A DNA stretch of 32,052 nt from JBCCQH01 sp039024435 (GCA_039024435.1 JBCCQH010000095.1:1-32052), one strand, 5' to 3'; shown: positions 19,301 through 27,119, numbered from the stretch's first letter. The notes: generated by a model not told the origin, from the letters alone. Numbers and translations: made by a program.

Positions 19301-21310
19301 CGCCTGATTCAACTCCGAATAGATGTTCGAGATGTGGTCGATGATCTTCGTCGTCTGGGTCGCATCCTCGATTTTGAGGTTGGATACGATTTCGACCAGC
19401 AGTTCCAGATCAGAGCCGGTCTGCTCGATGGCCGCTTCTAAGGTCGCCGCTTCCGCTGCAGTATTGACCTTTTCGATGGCCGCGCGGTGAGCAGCAACTT
19501 GCTGCTCGTAAGGTCGCAGCGCATCTTCGCGCAGCAAGAATTCCACGCAACGCTGGCTCAGCCGCTCCGATTGGGCGCTCAGATCTTCCTCCAGCGACTG
19601 CACCAATTCCAAGTCCACGTAGCGCAGTTCCTTCAGCCCGATGGCTTCGCCCCGCCAGTTGCGCAGTTCCGCGAGGAAGCGCACAAACTGATTTACCTCG
19701 TCAAAAATGCTCCGCTTGATCTCCGCAATCAGCTTTTGGGCAGCTTCGGATACCCGGCGGGATTCTTCGGCGGTGTGCCGGCGGATCCGCACGACTTTTT
19801 CAAACTCCTCGATGGCATTTTCCGCACTGCGGCGGATGCCCTTGAGCGGGTCATCCAGTTGGAACGACTCGTCGCGGTCCAGCCAGTAGTAGCTGTCGAG
19901 GATGTCGCCGGTCAGTTTGCCCAGGTCGAGGTAGAGATTTGCGTAGGTGTCTTCTTTGTTCAGCAAAATAAGCACCTCCTGGCATTCGGCCATCGCCCGG
20001 ACGATATCCCGGTTGCCGATCTTGAAGAGGTAGTTGTCCGCGTTGCCGGTCAGTTCAAAATCCGGCCCCACGTAGGGCGTCTGCCAAATCTGGATCGCGT
20101 GGTGTTTGCGCGGCTCGTCTTCCGCCTTGAAGTAGCAGAGCTCACCATTTTCGAAATGGCAGAACCCGTTGCACGTGATTGGGGTTTCTACCTGTTGGGC
20201 GATGATGTTGTAGCTCAACATCACGTAGGTTCCGGTCGGTGAATTGTAAAACACATACAGGTAGTCCTCCCCATTGGGGCTCTGAATGCGCTCTTCGAAG
20301 TGCATTTCGGTCAACCCCGATTCAAAGCGCTTATATTCGCCGGTCTGCAGGTAGTAGCCGTCGGCAAAAATGATTCCGTGGTCGTCCGGCAACAAGATGC
20401 AGGAGTGGGCAATCGAATCGATGCGGCGGGCTTGCTGCACCTTTTCGTTGTAGGCAAAGTAGCGGTACTGCTTTTCCTGGAAAGGCCGTACCCGCAGCAG
20501 GATAATGTTCCCCAGATCGGCAAAAAAGATCTCGGCATCGTCCAGGCTTTGCTCTTTGTGAGCGACTTCCTCTTCCAGTATGCCCCGACCGTGATCGGTA
20601 TTGTCTTCCACTTTGATGGTCAAAGTGCCACCGATTGTCTGCACAAACAGGCGATCAAGAATCGAAACGTGGGGAAATTCCCCGGAGCGCTGCATATCGC
20701 GGTGGGCCCTTTTCCAGGCAAATTCGTGCTGGGTCGGATAGCGCACATCCGCTTCACTGCGGCTGTCCACGTAGCGCAGTCCGCCTTCGCCCAATCGCCA
20801 CTTGAACGCCTTGATATCGGTTTCGCTCTTGCCGATCCGAAAGACCATGTACAGAAAGATCCCAATCACCTCGAACTTCACGAAGACGGTTTCGCGGTAA
20901 TACTTGTACAGATTTCCGAAGTCTTCCGCAAACTTTTCATTCTGGATCAGGTCCAGGGGCTCTTGGTGAAAGCGCCGGTCTTCGTAGCGGTAGATGCTGA
21001 ATACATCGCTGAGTTTGGTTTCGGTGCGCAGTCCCATGTGGACATTGTAACCGAAGATTGTGCGGTCCCCCACGGCGACGATGTCGCGGGCGGTGCAGTT
21101 GTTTTCCGTAGAAATGCGATCCGTCGACAGCAGGTTGAAATCGACCGAGCCGAAGACTTCCTTGCGGGCATGGTTGAGCTTGCCCAGGCGCGTGCGCAGT
21201 TCGGCCCCTTGGTTAAGCAGACGGTTGCGAATGATCTCGTAAGCGCCCCCTTCCAACTGGACGGTAGGCTCCGCCGCCGAGGATTCAAGATTGGGGTTTT
21301 CGTTTGCCAT
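16400..21310 (-). CDS. Giant coiled-coil AAA+ ATPase (DUF3686 'DNA repair ATPase' type)
   Basis: This is a 1636-residue protein with no signal peptide, so cytoplasmic. Residues 1-480 form a globular, beta-propeller-like N-terminal part (repeated short strands, e.g. YRYFAYNEKVQQARRIDS). Residues 480-860 are predominantly coiled coil. About 870-1260 is a second globular part. The C-terminal AAA+ module has Walker A PPGYGKTT (1283-1290), Walker B IMLYLDD (1345-1351), a sensor-1-like AGNP (1395-1398) and a likely arginine finger in LANRADTYNLG. The layout matches proteins annotated as 'DNA repair ATPase' with DUF3686. That name is not experimental proof, and a DNA role is not shown by this sequence. 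It is the last gene of the NfeD-flotillin-ATPase set, 161 bases after the flotillin stop. That gap is strongly structured, so its level may be set separately. All catalytic ATPase motifs are present. Role inferred: an ATP-driven remodeller tied to a membrane scaffold. Confidence 0.88.
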   Translation of the reverse strand: MANENPNLESSAAEPTVQLEGGAYEIIRNRLLNQGAELRTRLGKLNHARKEVFGSVDFNLLSTDRISTENNCTARDIVAVGDRTIFGYNVHMGLRTETKLSDVFSIYRYEDRRFHQEPLDLIQNEKFAEDFGNLYKYYRETVFVKFEVIGIFLYMVFRIGKSETDIKAFKWRLGEGGLRYVDSRSEADVRYPTQHEFAWKRAHRDMQRSGEFPHVSILDRLFVQTIGGTLTIKVEDNTDHGRGILEEEVAHKEQSLDDAEIFFADLGNIILLRVRPFQEKQYRYFAYNEKVQQARRIDSIAHSCILLPDDHGIIFADGYYLQTGEYKRFESGLTEMHFEERIQSPNGEDYLYVFYNSPTGTYVMLSYNIIAQQVETPITCNGFCHFENGELCYFKAEDEPRKHHAIQIWQTPYVGPDFELTGNADNYLFKIGNRDIVRAMAECQEVLILLNKEDTYANLYLDLGKLTGDILDSYYWLDRDESFQLDDPLKGIRRSAENAIEEFEKVVRIRRHTAEESRRVSEAAQKLIAEIKRSIFDEVNQFVRFLAELRNWRGEAIGLKELRYVDLELVQSLEEDLSAQSERLSQRCVEFLLREDALRPYEQQVAAHRAAIEKVNTAAEAATLEAAIEQTGSDLELLVEIVSNLKIEDATQTTKIIDHISNIYSELNQARAALRRRRKELVSTEAVAEFASQIKLLSQAVINFLDVADTPEKVDEYLTKLMVQVEELEGKFSEFDEFIGQIAEKREEIYNAFESRKVQLVEARNKKAAALFKSAERILSGIRNRVNNFGTAQEINGYFAGDLMIDKVRDVVEKLRALEDNVKAEDLQSRLKTIREDALRQLKDRQELFVDGENIIRLGRHKFSVNVQSLDLTVIRREDEQYFHLTGTNFFELIRHPEFEATRPVWDQELVSENSTVYRAEYLAYLFFAALREDGNRRGLSEFAELSAEEQGQRLQQFAGPRYQEGYAKGVHDQDALRILRTLVGLHRSIGLLRYLPEARACAAMWWDYFLDASARELFDHRLQGVGFILQVFPDSDEFGALIGDLRTGMAAFCVETGLFREALAGSAAEYLFHEISAGNRFVASPEGTRIGQDFLAYLDQKSMGKTFEQSLKRLEGRIAEQFQLLRNWVSAYVHQQNVPDGEDYIDEAAMVLFRGGVEAVRLSVASVVGEVEALSGDHPKIGPKGAYRLDYNHFMHELGDFTTTEVPAFERYQGLKKRLTEEFRQELRLNEFQPRVLSSFVRNKLIDEVYLPLFGDNLAKQIGTVGENKRTDRQGLLLLISPPGYGKTTLMEYIANRLGLIFMKVNGPAIGHSVRSLDPEEAPNAAAREELQKLNLALEMGDNIMLYLDDIQHCNPEFLQKFISLCDAQRKIEGVYKDQPKTYDLRGKRVCVVMAGNPYTESGDKFQIPDMLANRADTYNLGDIIGDTAHFFELSLIENSLSSNVVLQKVTQRAHKDIHGFLQIAESNRREGIELEGNYAPEDVNEIVAVLQKLLVVRDVILKVNQEYIRSAGMSEEFRTLPAFKLQGSYRDMNKLAEKIIPIMNEQELMTLIMTHYESESQTLTNDAEANLLRFKELIGFLKPEEKARWQEIQATFLKKQRLLGVDASDKFGQVIAQLGSLVDGIEGMRKAMEK

Positions 21311-21380
21311 TGAAGTAATTTGGTGATGATCGGATCATCTTAAAATGGTGACCGGAGTCCGGTCTTGTTTCGGGGATGGA

Positions 21381-21434
21381 GGGTGCCCCGGGCACCCGGA
21401 GCGCATCCGCACGCCTTTCGGGGTGCGGATGCGC
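21381..21434. promoter_or_regulatory. Two tandem GC hairpins between flotillin and ATPase genes
   Basis: GGGTGCCC-C-GGGCACCC spans 21381-21397. A perfect 12-base stem, GCGCATCCGCAC / GTGCGGATGCGC, spans 21401-21434 with a 10-base loop. Neither has a T-run after it on the minus strand, so neither is a classical terminator. Possible roles are transcript processing, partial termination or mRNA stability inside the operon. Confidence 0.55.
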
Positions 21435-21471
21435 GGGGGAAGTACCCCGGTCGCGGGTTCAACCGGGCCGA

Positions 21472-23727
21472 TCAGAGTCCGAGGAGTTTGGCTGGTTGCT
21501 CGGCGATGCCGGTTTTCCAGGCGGCATTCATCAGCGTATTGAGCATGCCCTTCACGCCGGAGTCCTCGGTCGACTGGTTCATCTTGAGCAACAAGCTCGC
21601 AATGCTTAGGTTTTTGATGTCCTCCGATCCGATGCCGACCTGCTGGACGAGGTCGCGGATCTTGTCGATCAGATTGTGGTCGCCATCTTCGCCGCCGCCC
21701 AACAGATTTTGCTTCACGTCCTGCAGGGTTTGGCTGTTGCCAATCAGGCTGTCGATGGCCTTGCCCTGGGAAATGGACTGGATGATGCGGGAGAAGAACT
21801 CCTGCTCACCGCCGACGATGTCGATGTTGGCGGCCTTGAGGGCCTCGGCGAGGACGGCGGCCTGGGACTCGGCGATGGAAGCCTGGATGTTGATCTGGGC
21901 GAGTTCCACGTCGCGGTCTTTGGCGAGCTGGAGCTTGAATTCTTCGTGCTCCTTGCCCACTTCGTCGAGCTTCTTCATGGCGTCGGCTTTCTTCTCGATG
22001 CCTTTGGCTTCGGCAAACAGCTTCTCTTCGACGACTTTGGCTTCGGCAAGGCCTTCGCGCTCGATGGCTTCGGCATTGGCGGTTTTGCCTTTGGCTTCGG
22101 CGAGGGCGGTCTGCTCGAGGACGTTGGCCTGCTTGAGGCCTTCGACTTCGGTGGCCGAGGCTTTGAGTTCGATTTCTTTGGCTTCCGCGTCAGCCCGGAG
22201 AGCGATTTCTTTGGCCTGGGCTTCGGCGCGGGTCGAGATTTCGATGGCATTGGCCTGGGCGCGCAGTTCGATGACTTTGGCGTCGGCTTCCCCTTCGCGC
22301 TCTTTGGCCTGGGCCTTTGCTTCCATAACCTGGGCTTCGGAGATTCCGATGGCGGCTTGCTCGGCGGCGGTGGCTTCGGCCATTTTCTTTTTGGCCTGGG
22401 CTTCCAGCTCACTGGACTTCAGTTCCGCGTCGGCTTCGATGAGCTTCTGCTTGGCACGGACTTCAGCGGCTTCTTTTTCGGCTTCCGCCACGACGACCTG
22501 CTTGATTTTTGCCTGCTCGGCTTCTTTCTCGGCCTCGGTAATGGCAACTTGCTTCGATCGGTCCGCCGTGGCAAATTCCCGAGTGTCTTTGATCTTTTCT
22601 TCTTCGGCGACGGTCGCTTTTTCCACGACGACCCGCTCGCGGATCACTTCCTGGATGTTTTTGCGCTCTTCTTCGATCGATTTCTCTTTTTCAATCTGGG
22701 CCAGGCTCACGACGCGTTCCCGCTCGTTGATCTCCAACTGCTTGTCCTTTTCCACGCGCTCAGTTTCCACCGCGTCGGTGCGTTCTTTGGACTTTTCGGC
22801 GACGATGATCTGCCGGGACTTGTTTTCCTCAGCAATCGCCACTTCTTCTTCGGTTGCGATGCGGGCGCGCTCGGAGCGCAGCAATTCCTCTTGCTGGATT
22901 TTTTTGGTTTCGGCTTCTTCGCGGGCAGTGATCGCGGCGATTTCCCGCTGCTGCACCTGCTCTTTTTCTGCGAGTTGGCGGTTCAGTTCCAGGATTGCTT
23001 CCTGGGCCTCCACGTCCTGCTGCGTAATGACCTTTTTCTCCTCATTGCGGATATTGTTGGCCAGAATCCGCTGCTTCGCGGTCAGGTCAGTGATCTTTTT
23101 GATCCCCTCCGAGTCGAGAATGTTGTCGTCCTGCAAAAACTCAATTGGGGTCTGCTCCAGGTAGTCGATGGCGGCATCATCCAGCACGTAGCCATTTAAC
23201 TGAGTCCCGATCGTATTGAGGATCTCCTGGCGGAAGCGCTCCCGCGCATCGTACAGTTCGACAAAATCAAACCGCTTGCCCACGGTTTTGAGGGCTTCCG
23301 AGAATTTTGCCTCAAACAACTGGTTCAGCGTTTGTTCCCGCGATGCGCGCGCCACACCGATGGTCTGGGCGACGTTGATCACCGCATCGTCTTTGGGATT
23401 GACCCGGACGAAAAATACGACTTTGATGTCCGCGCGCATGTTGTCCTGGCAGATCAGCCCATCCTTGCCGGTCCGGCTGATTTCCACCTTTTTGACGGAG
23501 ATGTCCATCCATTCCATGCGGTGCAGAATGGGGACGACGGTCATACCGTTGAAGGTAACCTTGGTTCCCCCGACGCCGGTCCGAACGATGGCTTTGCCCT
23601 GGGGAACTTTTTTGTACCACGACAGGACCAGGGCGACGATCAGGAAAGTGAGCACCACGACGGCCACCGCCACGATCAGAATCGTGTTGCCAAACACGTC
23701 GCCGAGTAGATTGATGTTTCCTAGCAT
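21472..23727 (-). CDS. Flotillin / YqiK-like SPFH membrane scaffold protein
   Basis: This is a 751-residue protein. A membrane helix lies at about 14-37 (TILIVAVAVVVLTFLIVALV). The SPFH domain follows at about 40-220 (YKKVPQGKAIVRTGVGGTKV, ADIKVVFFVRVNP, LNQLFEAKFSEALKTVGK). From about 220 to 600 there is a long Ala/Glu/Lys coiled coil, the flotillin region with many EAKAQA-type repeats. The C-terminal part contains IDIVGGEQEFFSRIIQSIS and a short tail. Known family role: flotillins oligomerise at the inner membrane and organise microdomains. The bacterial YqiK type is typically paired with a YqiJ-like NfeD protein, as here (89 bases downstream of that gene). A large AAA+ ATPase follows, and the scaffold may recruit it. 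Length and motifs are normal for the family, perhaps with a longer coiled coil. The protein family call is firm; the specific role is not. Confidence 0.93.
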   Translation of the reverse strand: MLGNINLLGDVFGNTILIVAVAVVVLTFLIVALVLSWYKKVPQGKAIVRTGVGGTKVTFNGMTVVPILHRMEWMDISVKKVEISRTGKDGLICQDNMRADIKVVFFVRVNPKDDAVINVAQTIGVARASREQTLNQLFEAKFSEALKTVGKRFDFVELYDARERFRQEILNTIGTQLNGYVLDDAAIDYLEQTPIEFLQDDNILDSEGIKKITDLTAKQRILANNIRNEEKKVITQQDVEAQEAILELNRQLAEKEQVQQREIAAITAREEAETKKIQQEELLRSERARIATEEEVAIAEENKSRQIIVAEKSKERTDAVETERVEKDKQLEINERERVVSLAQIEKEKSIEEERKNIQEVIRERVVVEKATVAEEEKIKDTREFATADRSKQVAITEAEKEAEQAKIKQVVVAEAEKEAAEVRAKQKLIEADAELKSSELEAQAKKKMAEATAAEQAAIGISEAQVMEAKAQAKEREGEADAKVIELRAQANAIEISTRAEAQAKEIALRADAEAKEIELKASATEVEGLKQANVLEQTALAEAKGKTANAEAIEREGLAEAKVVEEKLFAEAKGIEKKADAMKKLDEVGKEHEEFKLQLAKDRDVELAQINIQASIAESQAAVLAEALKAANIDIVGGEQEFFSRIIQSISQGKAIDSLIGNSQTLQDVKQNLLGGGEDGDHNLIDKIRDLVQQVGIGSEDIKNLSIASLLLKMNQSTEDSGVKGMLNTLMNAAWKTGIAEQPAKLLGL

Positions 23728-23816
23728 TTTAGTTCAATAAGTATTAGAAGATGTTGAAATGGTTTTCCGATATGCGGTTGCTATGCTTGTTTTCGGCCAT
23801 AAATAACGAGGGGCAG

Positions 23817-24560
23817 TCAGGCCGATGCGGGCGATTCCAGCGCGATTTCTTCCGCGAATTCCTGCACGGAGAACACGCTGTTGCCTTCCCGGACTTCTCT
23901 TTCCAGAATGAGGCAGCGGGTGCCCGAGGTGATCTTTTCTCCATCAAATGAGCGCACGGTGATCCGCAGGTGCTTGTCCCGCACCACGACATCCGCTTGC
24001 CCCAAGCGCACCCCTTCTACCCCCAGTTCCAGCGTACACAGCTTTCCGATCAGGTTCACCGGGGCATCGCCTTTGCTCATTTCGCGGAACATCTTGCGCA
24101 GCGGCTGGGTAAACAGCTTGGCCACCAGCAGTCCAAACACGAAACCGCCCCCGAGAATTCCCGCGGTCAACCCAGGCTGACCGGCGGCAAAATAGTGGTT
24201 CCCGATGATGGAAGCTGCCCAGTAAAACAGCGCAAAAAAGCTGAAAAAGATCATAAAAGGCACGTCTCCCAGGTTCAAAAAGTAGAGTATCCGTGCGCCG
24301 AGTCCGGGCGATTTGCCCGCCAGGGCTTTCCCCATGTCCTTGCCGCCTTTGCTGCCCACCTCGGAATCCGCATCGACGTCGACATCCACGTCCACGTCGA
24401 CATCCACGTCCACGTCCAAATCGACATCTACGTAGAAGTCCATGAAACTCAGGTCGAGCATGCCAAATAGAAAGACCAGCCAATACAGCACCACAAAAAG
24501 GAGCAGTATAGTCGGAAATACATTGGCAGGGGAAAATGATAAGTCGAAGATTTCTTTCAT
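23817..24560 (-). CDS. NfeD/YqiJ-like membrane protein with OB fold and Asp-Val tract
   Basis: This is a 247-residue protein. Membrane helix 1 is at about 16-36. It is followed by an acidic alternating Val-Asp tract at residues 44-64. Helices 2 and 3 are at about 98-120 and 130-150 (MIFFSFFALFYWAASIIG and AGILGGGFVFGLLVAKLF). A C-terminal OB-fold domain at about 168-235 begins GKLCTLELGVEGVRLGQADV and includes ITSGTRCLILE. This layout fits the YqiJ-type relatives of NfeD, which accompany flotillins; the next gene is a flotillin. It is the first gene of the three-gene set. A TAGATTTT box on the minus strand (24590-24597) comes one base short of the -7 consensus but has no properly spaced TTTG. 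The dipeptide tract is described separately. Confidence 0.88.
   Translation of the reverse strand: MKEIFDLSFSPANVFPTILLLFVVLYWLVFLFGMLDLSFMDFYVDVDLDVDVDVDVDVDVDVDADSEVGSKGGKDMGKALAGKSPGLGARILYFLNLGDVPFMIFFSFFALFYWAASIIGNHYFAAGQPGLTAGILGGGFVFGLLVAKLFTQPLRKMFREMSKGDAPVNLIGKLCTLELGVEGVRLGQADVVVRDKHLRITVRSFDGEKITSGTRCLILEREVREGNSVFSVQEFAEEIALESPASA
24369..24431 (-). repeat. In-frame Asp-Val coding tandem repeat
   Basis: This stretch encodes the alternating Val-Asp tract of the NfeD-like protein. Read on the plus strand, an 18-base unit GACATCCACGTCCACGTC occurs twice exactly in tandem (24381-24398 and 24399-24416), flanked by shorter variants of the same 6-base theme. The 6-base period keeps the frame, so copy-number change would lengthen or shorten the tract without breaking the gene. 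Confidence 0.85.
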
Positions 24561-25020
24561 CGAAGTTCCGAATCCCGTATAGGTGTGCTAAAATCTAAAA
24601 AAATCGGGGTGCAAAAAAGCGTTCAACGCAATTTTTTTCGCCCCACTTATGCAGGTACGAAGTTGACGTTGGCAAGAATTTCAATTGGGGGGAAGTCCGG
24701 GGCGGTTGTTTGATTCTCGTCCCCAGCGGGACCGCACGGTCTACCAAGACAGCGCGTCGCAATCGGCTTGGGTCAGTTGGCCCCGGAAAGTGGAGTGGGT
24801 AATGGTGTTTACATAGATGGTAAGCTTAGCGATTTGTAGTAAATACGGAAAAGTAAATCGCCGGGTTGCAAGTATCACTACTATTTTTAATAGTTTTATT
24901 TTTAATACATGGATCTGTCAGAAAAACTGTACATTCAGCTCACGCCATTGTCGAGGACGGCACTAAGAATGCCGAATCGTTTGCTATATTGGCCCAACTT
25001 ATATACCAAAGCTGATTCAC
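24561..25020. other. Divergent intergenic region with A/T-stem hairpin
   Basis: This 460-base gap separates the NfeD-like gene (minus) and the lipoprotein gene (plus). It holds an imperfect hairpin at 24606-24644: GGGG...AAAAAAGCGTT on the left and AACGC...TTTTTTT...CCCC on the right. A GC-rich stretch without a recognisable gene follows to about 24820, then an AT-rich stretch at 24825-24920. Both promoters must lie here. TATATTGG at 24985-24992 is an imperfect -7 box for the lipoprotein. No RNA gene was recognised. Confidence 0.4.
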
Positions 25021-25881
25021 ATGAAAAATATCTCCTTTTTCTTCCTGTTCATGGTGGCGGCGCTGTTGTTCGTTGGGTGTGAGCAAGCCGCCGAATCCAG
25101 CGGCGAAGAAGCTCCCCCAACCCAAGACGCTCCCGAAGCCACGCAGCCCGCTCCGCCAGAAACCTCCACAAAATTCAGCGCCGGTGGCTTGACGGTCTAC
25201 GCCATCGAAGATTCGCCACAATTTCCCGAGGCCAGCCTGGAAATGAACGAGCCGGTCATCGGAACCGATCTGGAACCAGGCGAAAACAGCTTCGATTTCA
25301 CCGTTTCCGGGTACGAATTGGGGGTACCGACGCCCGGGGCCGGCGACAACGGCCTCGCCAATTCTGGCAAAGGTCAGCACATCCACTTGATCATGAACAA
25401 TGGGCCGTACTCGGCGCACTACGAGCCCAGTTTCACCAAGGATTTAGAGGAAGGTCACTACGTTGCCCTCGCGTTCCTCTCGCGCAGCTTTCACGAAAGT
25501 GTCAAAGCCCCGAACGCCTTTGCGGTCAGCCAGTTTGTGGTCGGCACCCCGGCAAATATCAAAGAAGCCAATCTTTCCGCTCCGCACCTGTTTTACAGCC
25601 GCCCAAAAGGCAGTTATTACGGCGAAGACACAGAAAAACTGTTGCTGGACTTTTTCCTGGTCAATTGCAACCTGAGTCCGGACGGCTACAAAGTGCGCGC
25701 CACCATCAACGGCAACGAATTCACGTTTACCAAGTGGGTACCCTACGCCGTGGAGGGCCTGAAGTTCGGCGAGGTCACGGTCAAGCTTGAACTGCTGGAC
25801 AAAGCGGGAAACCTGGTCGAGAGCCCCTTCAATCCAGTAGAGCGTACGGTTACGCTGGCGGAAAAGCAGTCGGAAGGTTGA
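25021..25881 (+). CDS. Lipoprotein of unknown function with GQHIHLI motif
   Basis: This is a 286-residue protein. The lipoprotein signal is MKNISFFFLFMVAALLFVGC with the lipid-bearing cysteine at residue 20. A flexible Glu/Pro/Ala-rich linker follows (about 21-50). The folded part contains LEPGENSFDFTVSGYELGV, SGKGQHIHLIMNNGPYSAHY (about 116-135) and EGHYVALAFLSRSFHESVK. It ends in a beta region with LKFGEVTVKLELLDKAGNLV. The His-x-His pair in a conserved-looking block could bind metal or ligand (inference). I recall close Bacteroidota homologues carried in databases under vague names such as 'phosphopeptide-binding protein', which is not a demonstrated function. It is probably anchored in the outer membrane or facing the periplasm. 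It is a single gene closed by a strong terminator 33 bases downstream. Confidence 0.83.
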   Translation: MKNISFFFLFMVAALLFVGCEQAAESSGEEAPPTQDAPEATQPAPPETSTKFSAGGLTVYAIEDSPQFPEASLEMNEPVIGTDLEPGENSFDFTVSGYELGVPTPGAGDNGLANSGKGQHIHLIMNNGPYSAHYEPSFTKDLEEGHYVALAFLSRSFHESVKAPNAFAVSQFVVGTPANIKEANLSAPHLFYSRPKGSYYGEDTEKLLLDFFLVNCNLSPDGYKVRATINGNEFTFTKWVPYAVEGLKFGEVTVKLELLDKAGNLVESPFNPVERTVTLAEKQSEG

Positions 25882-25913
25882 TTTAGCCCACGAACCAGCC
25901 CTGTACAAACTGC

Positions 25914-25962
25914 GCCGCACCGCTTGCCATCGATTGCGAGAGGCAAGCGGTGCGGCATTTTT
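25914..25962 (+). terminator. Rho-independent terminator of the lipoprotein gene
   Basis: A perfect 15-base stem, GCCGCACCGCTTGCC (25914-25928) and its complement (25942-25956), with a 13-base loop is followed by ATTTTTA on the plus strand. It begins 33 bases after the lipoprotein stop. The convergent T9SS gene ends at 26031, and the hairpin could also slow readthrough from that side, but the T-run favours the plus strand. Confidence 0.85.
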
Positions 25963-26030
25963 ATCGGTGGAGAAAACCTCAATTTTGATTGCAGGGGCCG
26001 TGAACGTAGCACAACCCTACAAACAAGCCC

Positions 26031-27119
26031 CTACAACTTCACCACCCGCTTCGAAGCCTGCTTGCCGCCGGTGCGGACAGTTGCAAAGTACACCCCGGCG
26101 GCAAAACGCCCCAGTTCCAGATTCACTTGATTGGTGCCCGCGCGGGCGACTTGCGATTGCTGCCATACCATTTGGCCGTGCAGATCGGTGATCGCGATCT
26201 CCGCCGTGCCCTCAACTTCGCAGTCAAACGCGATCGTGAGTGCATTCTGAAAAGGATTTGGAAATGCGGTGGTGATTCCGAAGTCTACCCCACCCTCCAA
26301 GGTAGCCGTAACCACGTCAGAAACGCTGCGCGATCCGTCCAAATCCACCTGAAAAATCCGGTAATAGTGCTGCCCGAAACCGGGCCCCACATCCTCAAAT
26401 TGGTAGCTTTGGAGGGTACTCGAATTGCCGATGGCCTCGACCATTCCGACAGCAGTAAAGTTTTCGCCGTCCGCCGAGCGCTGCACTTCAAAGTAATCGT
26501 TGTTGCTCTCCTCGGCAGTGGCCCAAGTGACATTGATCGCATCTTCGGTGGCCACCGCCCCGACGCTCGCCCAAACCACCGGGAGCGTCGTAAAATCGAC
26601 CATCATATCCGCGTCCGGATAGCAACCCGAGTAGGGATTGCCCGACCCTTCGATGCCGGCAAGGCGCACTGAATCGGGCATTTCGTTGACCCGAAAGACC
26701 ATTTGCCGGGTATCGGTGTGGACACTACCGCAAAGCGATGAGGAGGAGACACAGGTAAAGGGAATTCCATTGTAAATGTAAGCGATGGCAAATTTTGAAC
26801 CGAGGGCGTCCGCCATCTCGATCCCATTGTAAGTCGTATGGGTAGAATCGCTCGTCACCGCAGCCGGGTAGGAAATCGAGGACAGCGTTTCGCCGCCGTA
26901 GAAAAGAAAAGCAAAGGTTTGGGTTTCGGCACCGGCACCCTTCTTGGTACCGGTCACTCCCCCGCCGATGTTCATGGTGATGTAAATGTCGACGTAGGAA
27001 TCGCTGCGGACCACGCTGTCGAGCGCGATTTCTGAGCGGTCGCAGGCATAAGTATTTTGGGGAATGGCCAGGATCAAGGCCAGAATGAAGAGCAGTCCAG
27101 TAGTGTAGCGTTGGTTCAT
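26031..27119 (-). CDS. Secreted T9SS cargo protein with C-terminal sorting domain
   Basis: This is a 362-residue protein. The signal peptide is MNQRYTTGLLFILALILAIP with cleavage near residue 25 (TYA-C). Residues 26-185 form a beta-rich domain of unknown family with several cysteines (CDRSE, CVSSSSLCG, YSGCYPD). About 186-280 looks like a fibronectin-III/beta-sandwich module (VWASVGAVATEDAINVTWAT, DYFEVQRSADGENF, YYRIFQVDLDGS). Residues 283-362 form a type IX sorting domain (TTAFPNPFQNALTIAF, AGVYFATVRTGGKQASKRV). Family knowledge: this domain directs export through T9SS and is often cleaved or linked to surface lipopolysaccharide. A cohesin-like or adhesin role for the first domain is possible but not supported by a specific motif. 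It is convergent with the lipoprotein gene. Confidence 0.88.
   Translation of the reverse strand: MNQRYTTGLLFILALILAIPQNTYACDRSEIALDSVVRSDSYVDIYITMNIGGGVTGTKKGAGAETQTFAFLFYGGETLSSISYPAAVTSDSTHTTYNGIEMADALGSKFAIAYIYNGIPFTCVSSSSLCGSVHTDTRQMVFRVNEMPDSVRLAGIEGSGNPYSGCYPDADMMVDFTTLPVVWASVGAVATEDAINVTWATAEESNNDYFEVQRSADGENFTAVGMVEAIGNSSTLQSYQFEDVGPGFGQHYYRIFQVDLDGSRSVSDVVTATLEGGVDFGITTAFPNPFQNALTIAFDCEVEGTAEIAITDLHGQMVWQQSQVARAGTNQVNLELGRFAAGVYFATVRTGGKQASKRVVKL

Noticed and set aside
17372..19441. Plus-strand frame (689 codons) opposite the AAA+ ATPase
   Set aside because: Shadow; the minus strand encodes the coiled coil and second globular part in one continuous frame.
21452..21468. GGGTTCAACC resembling a tRNA T-loop
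   Set aside because: No matching acceptor, D or anticodon arms around it.
21676..23199. Plus-strand Phe/Gly/Leu-rich frame opposite flotillin
   Set aside because: The low-complexity FGFG pattern is the reverse reading of the Ala/Glu/Lys coiled-coil codons of flotillin.
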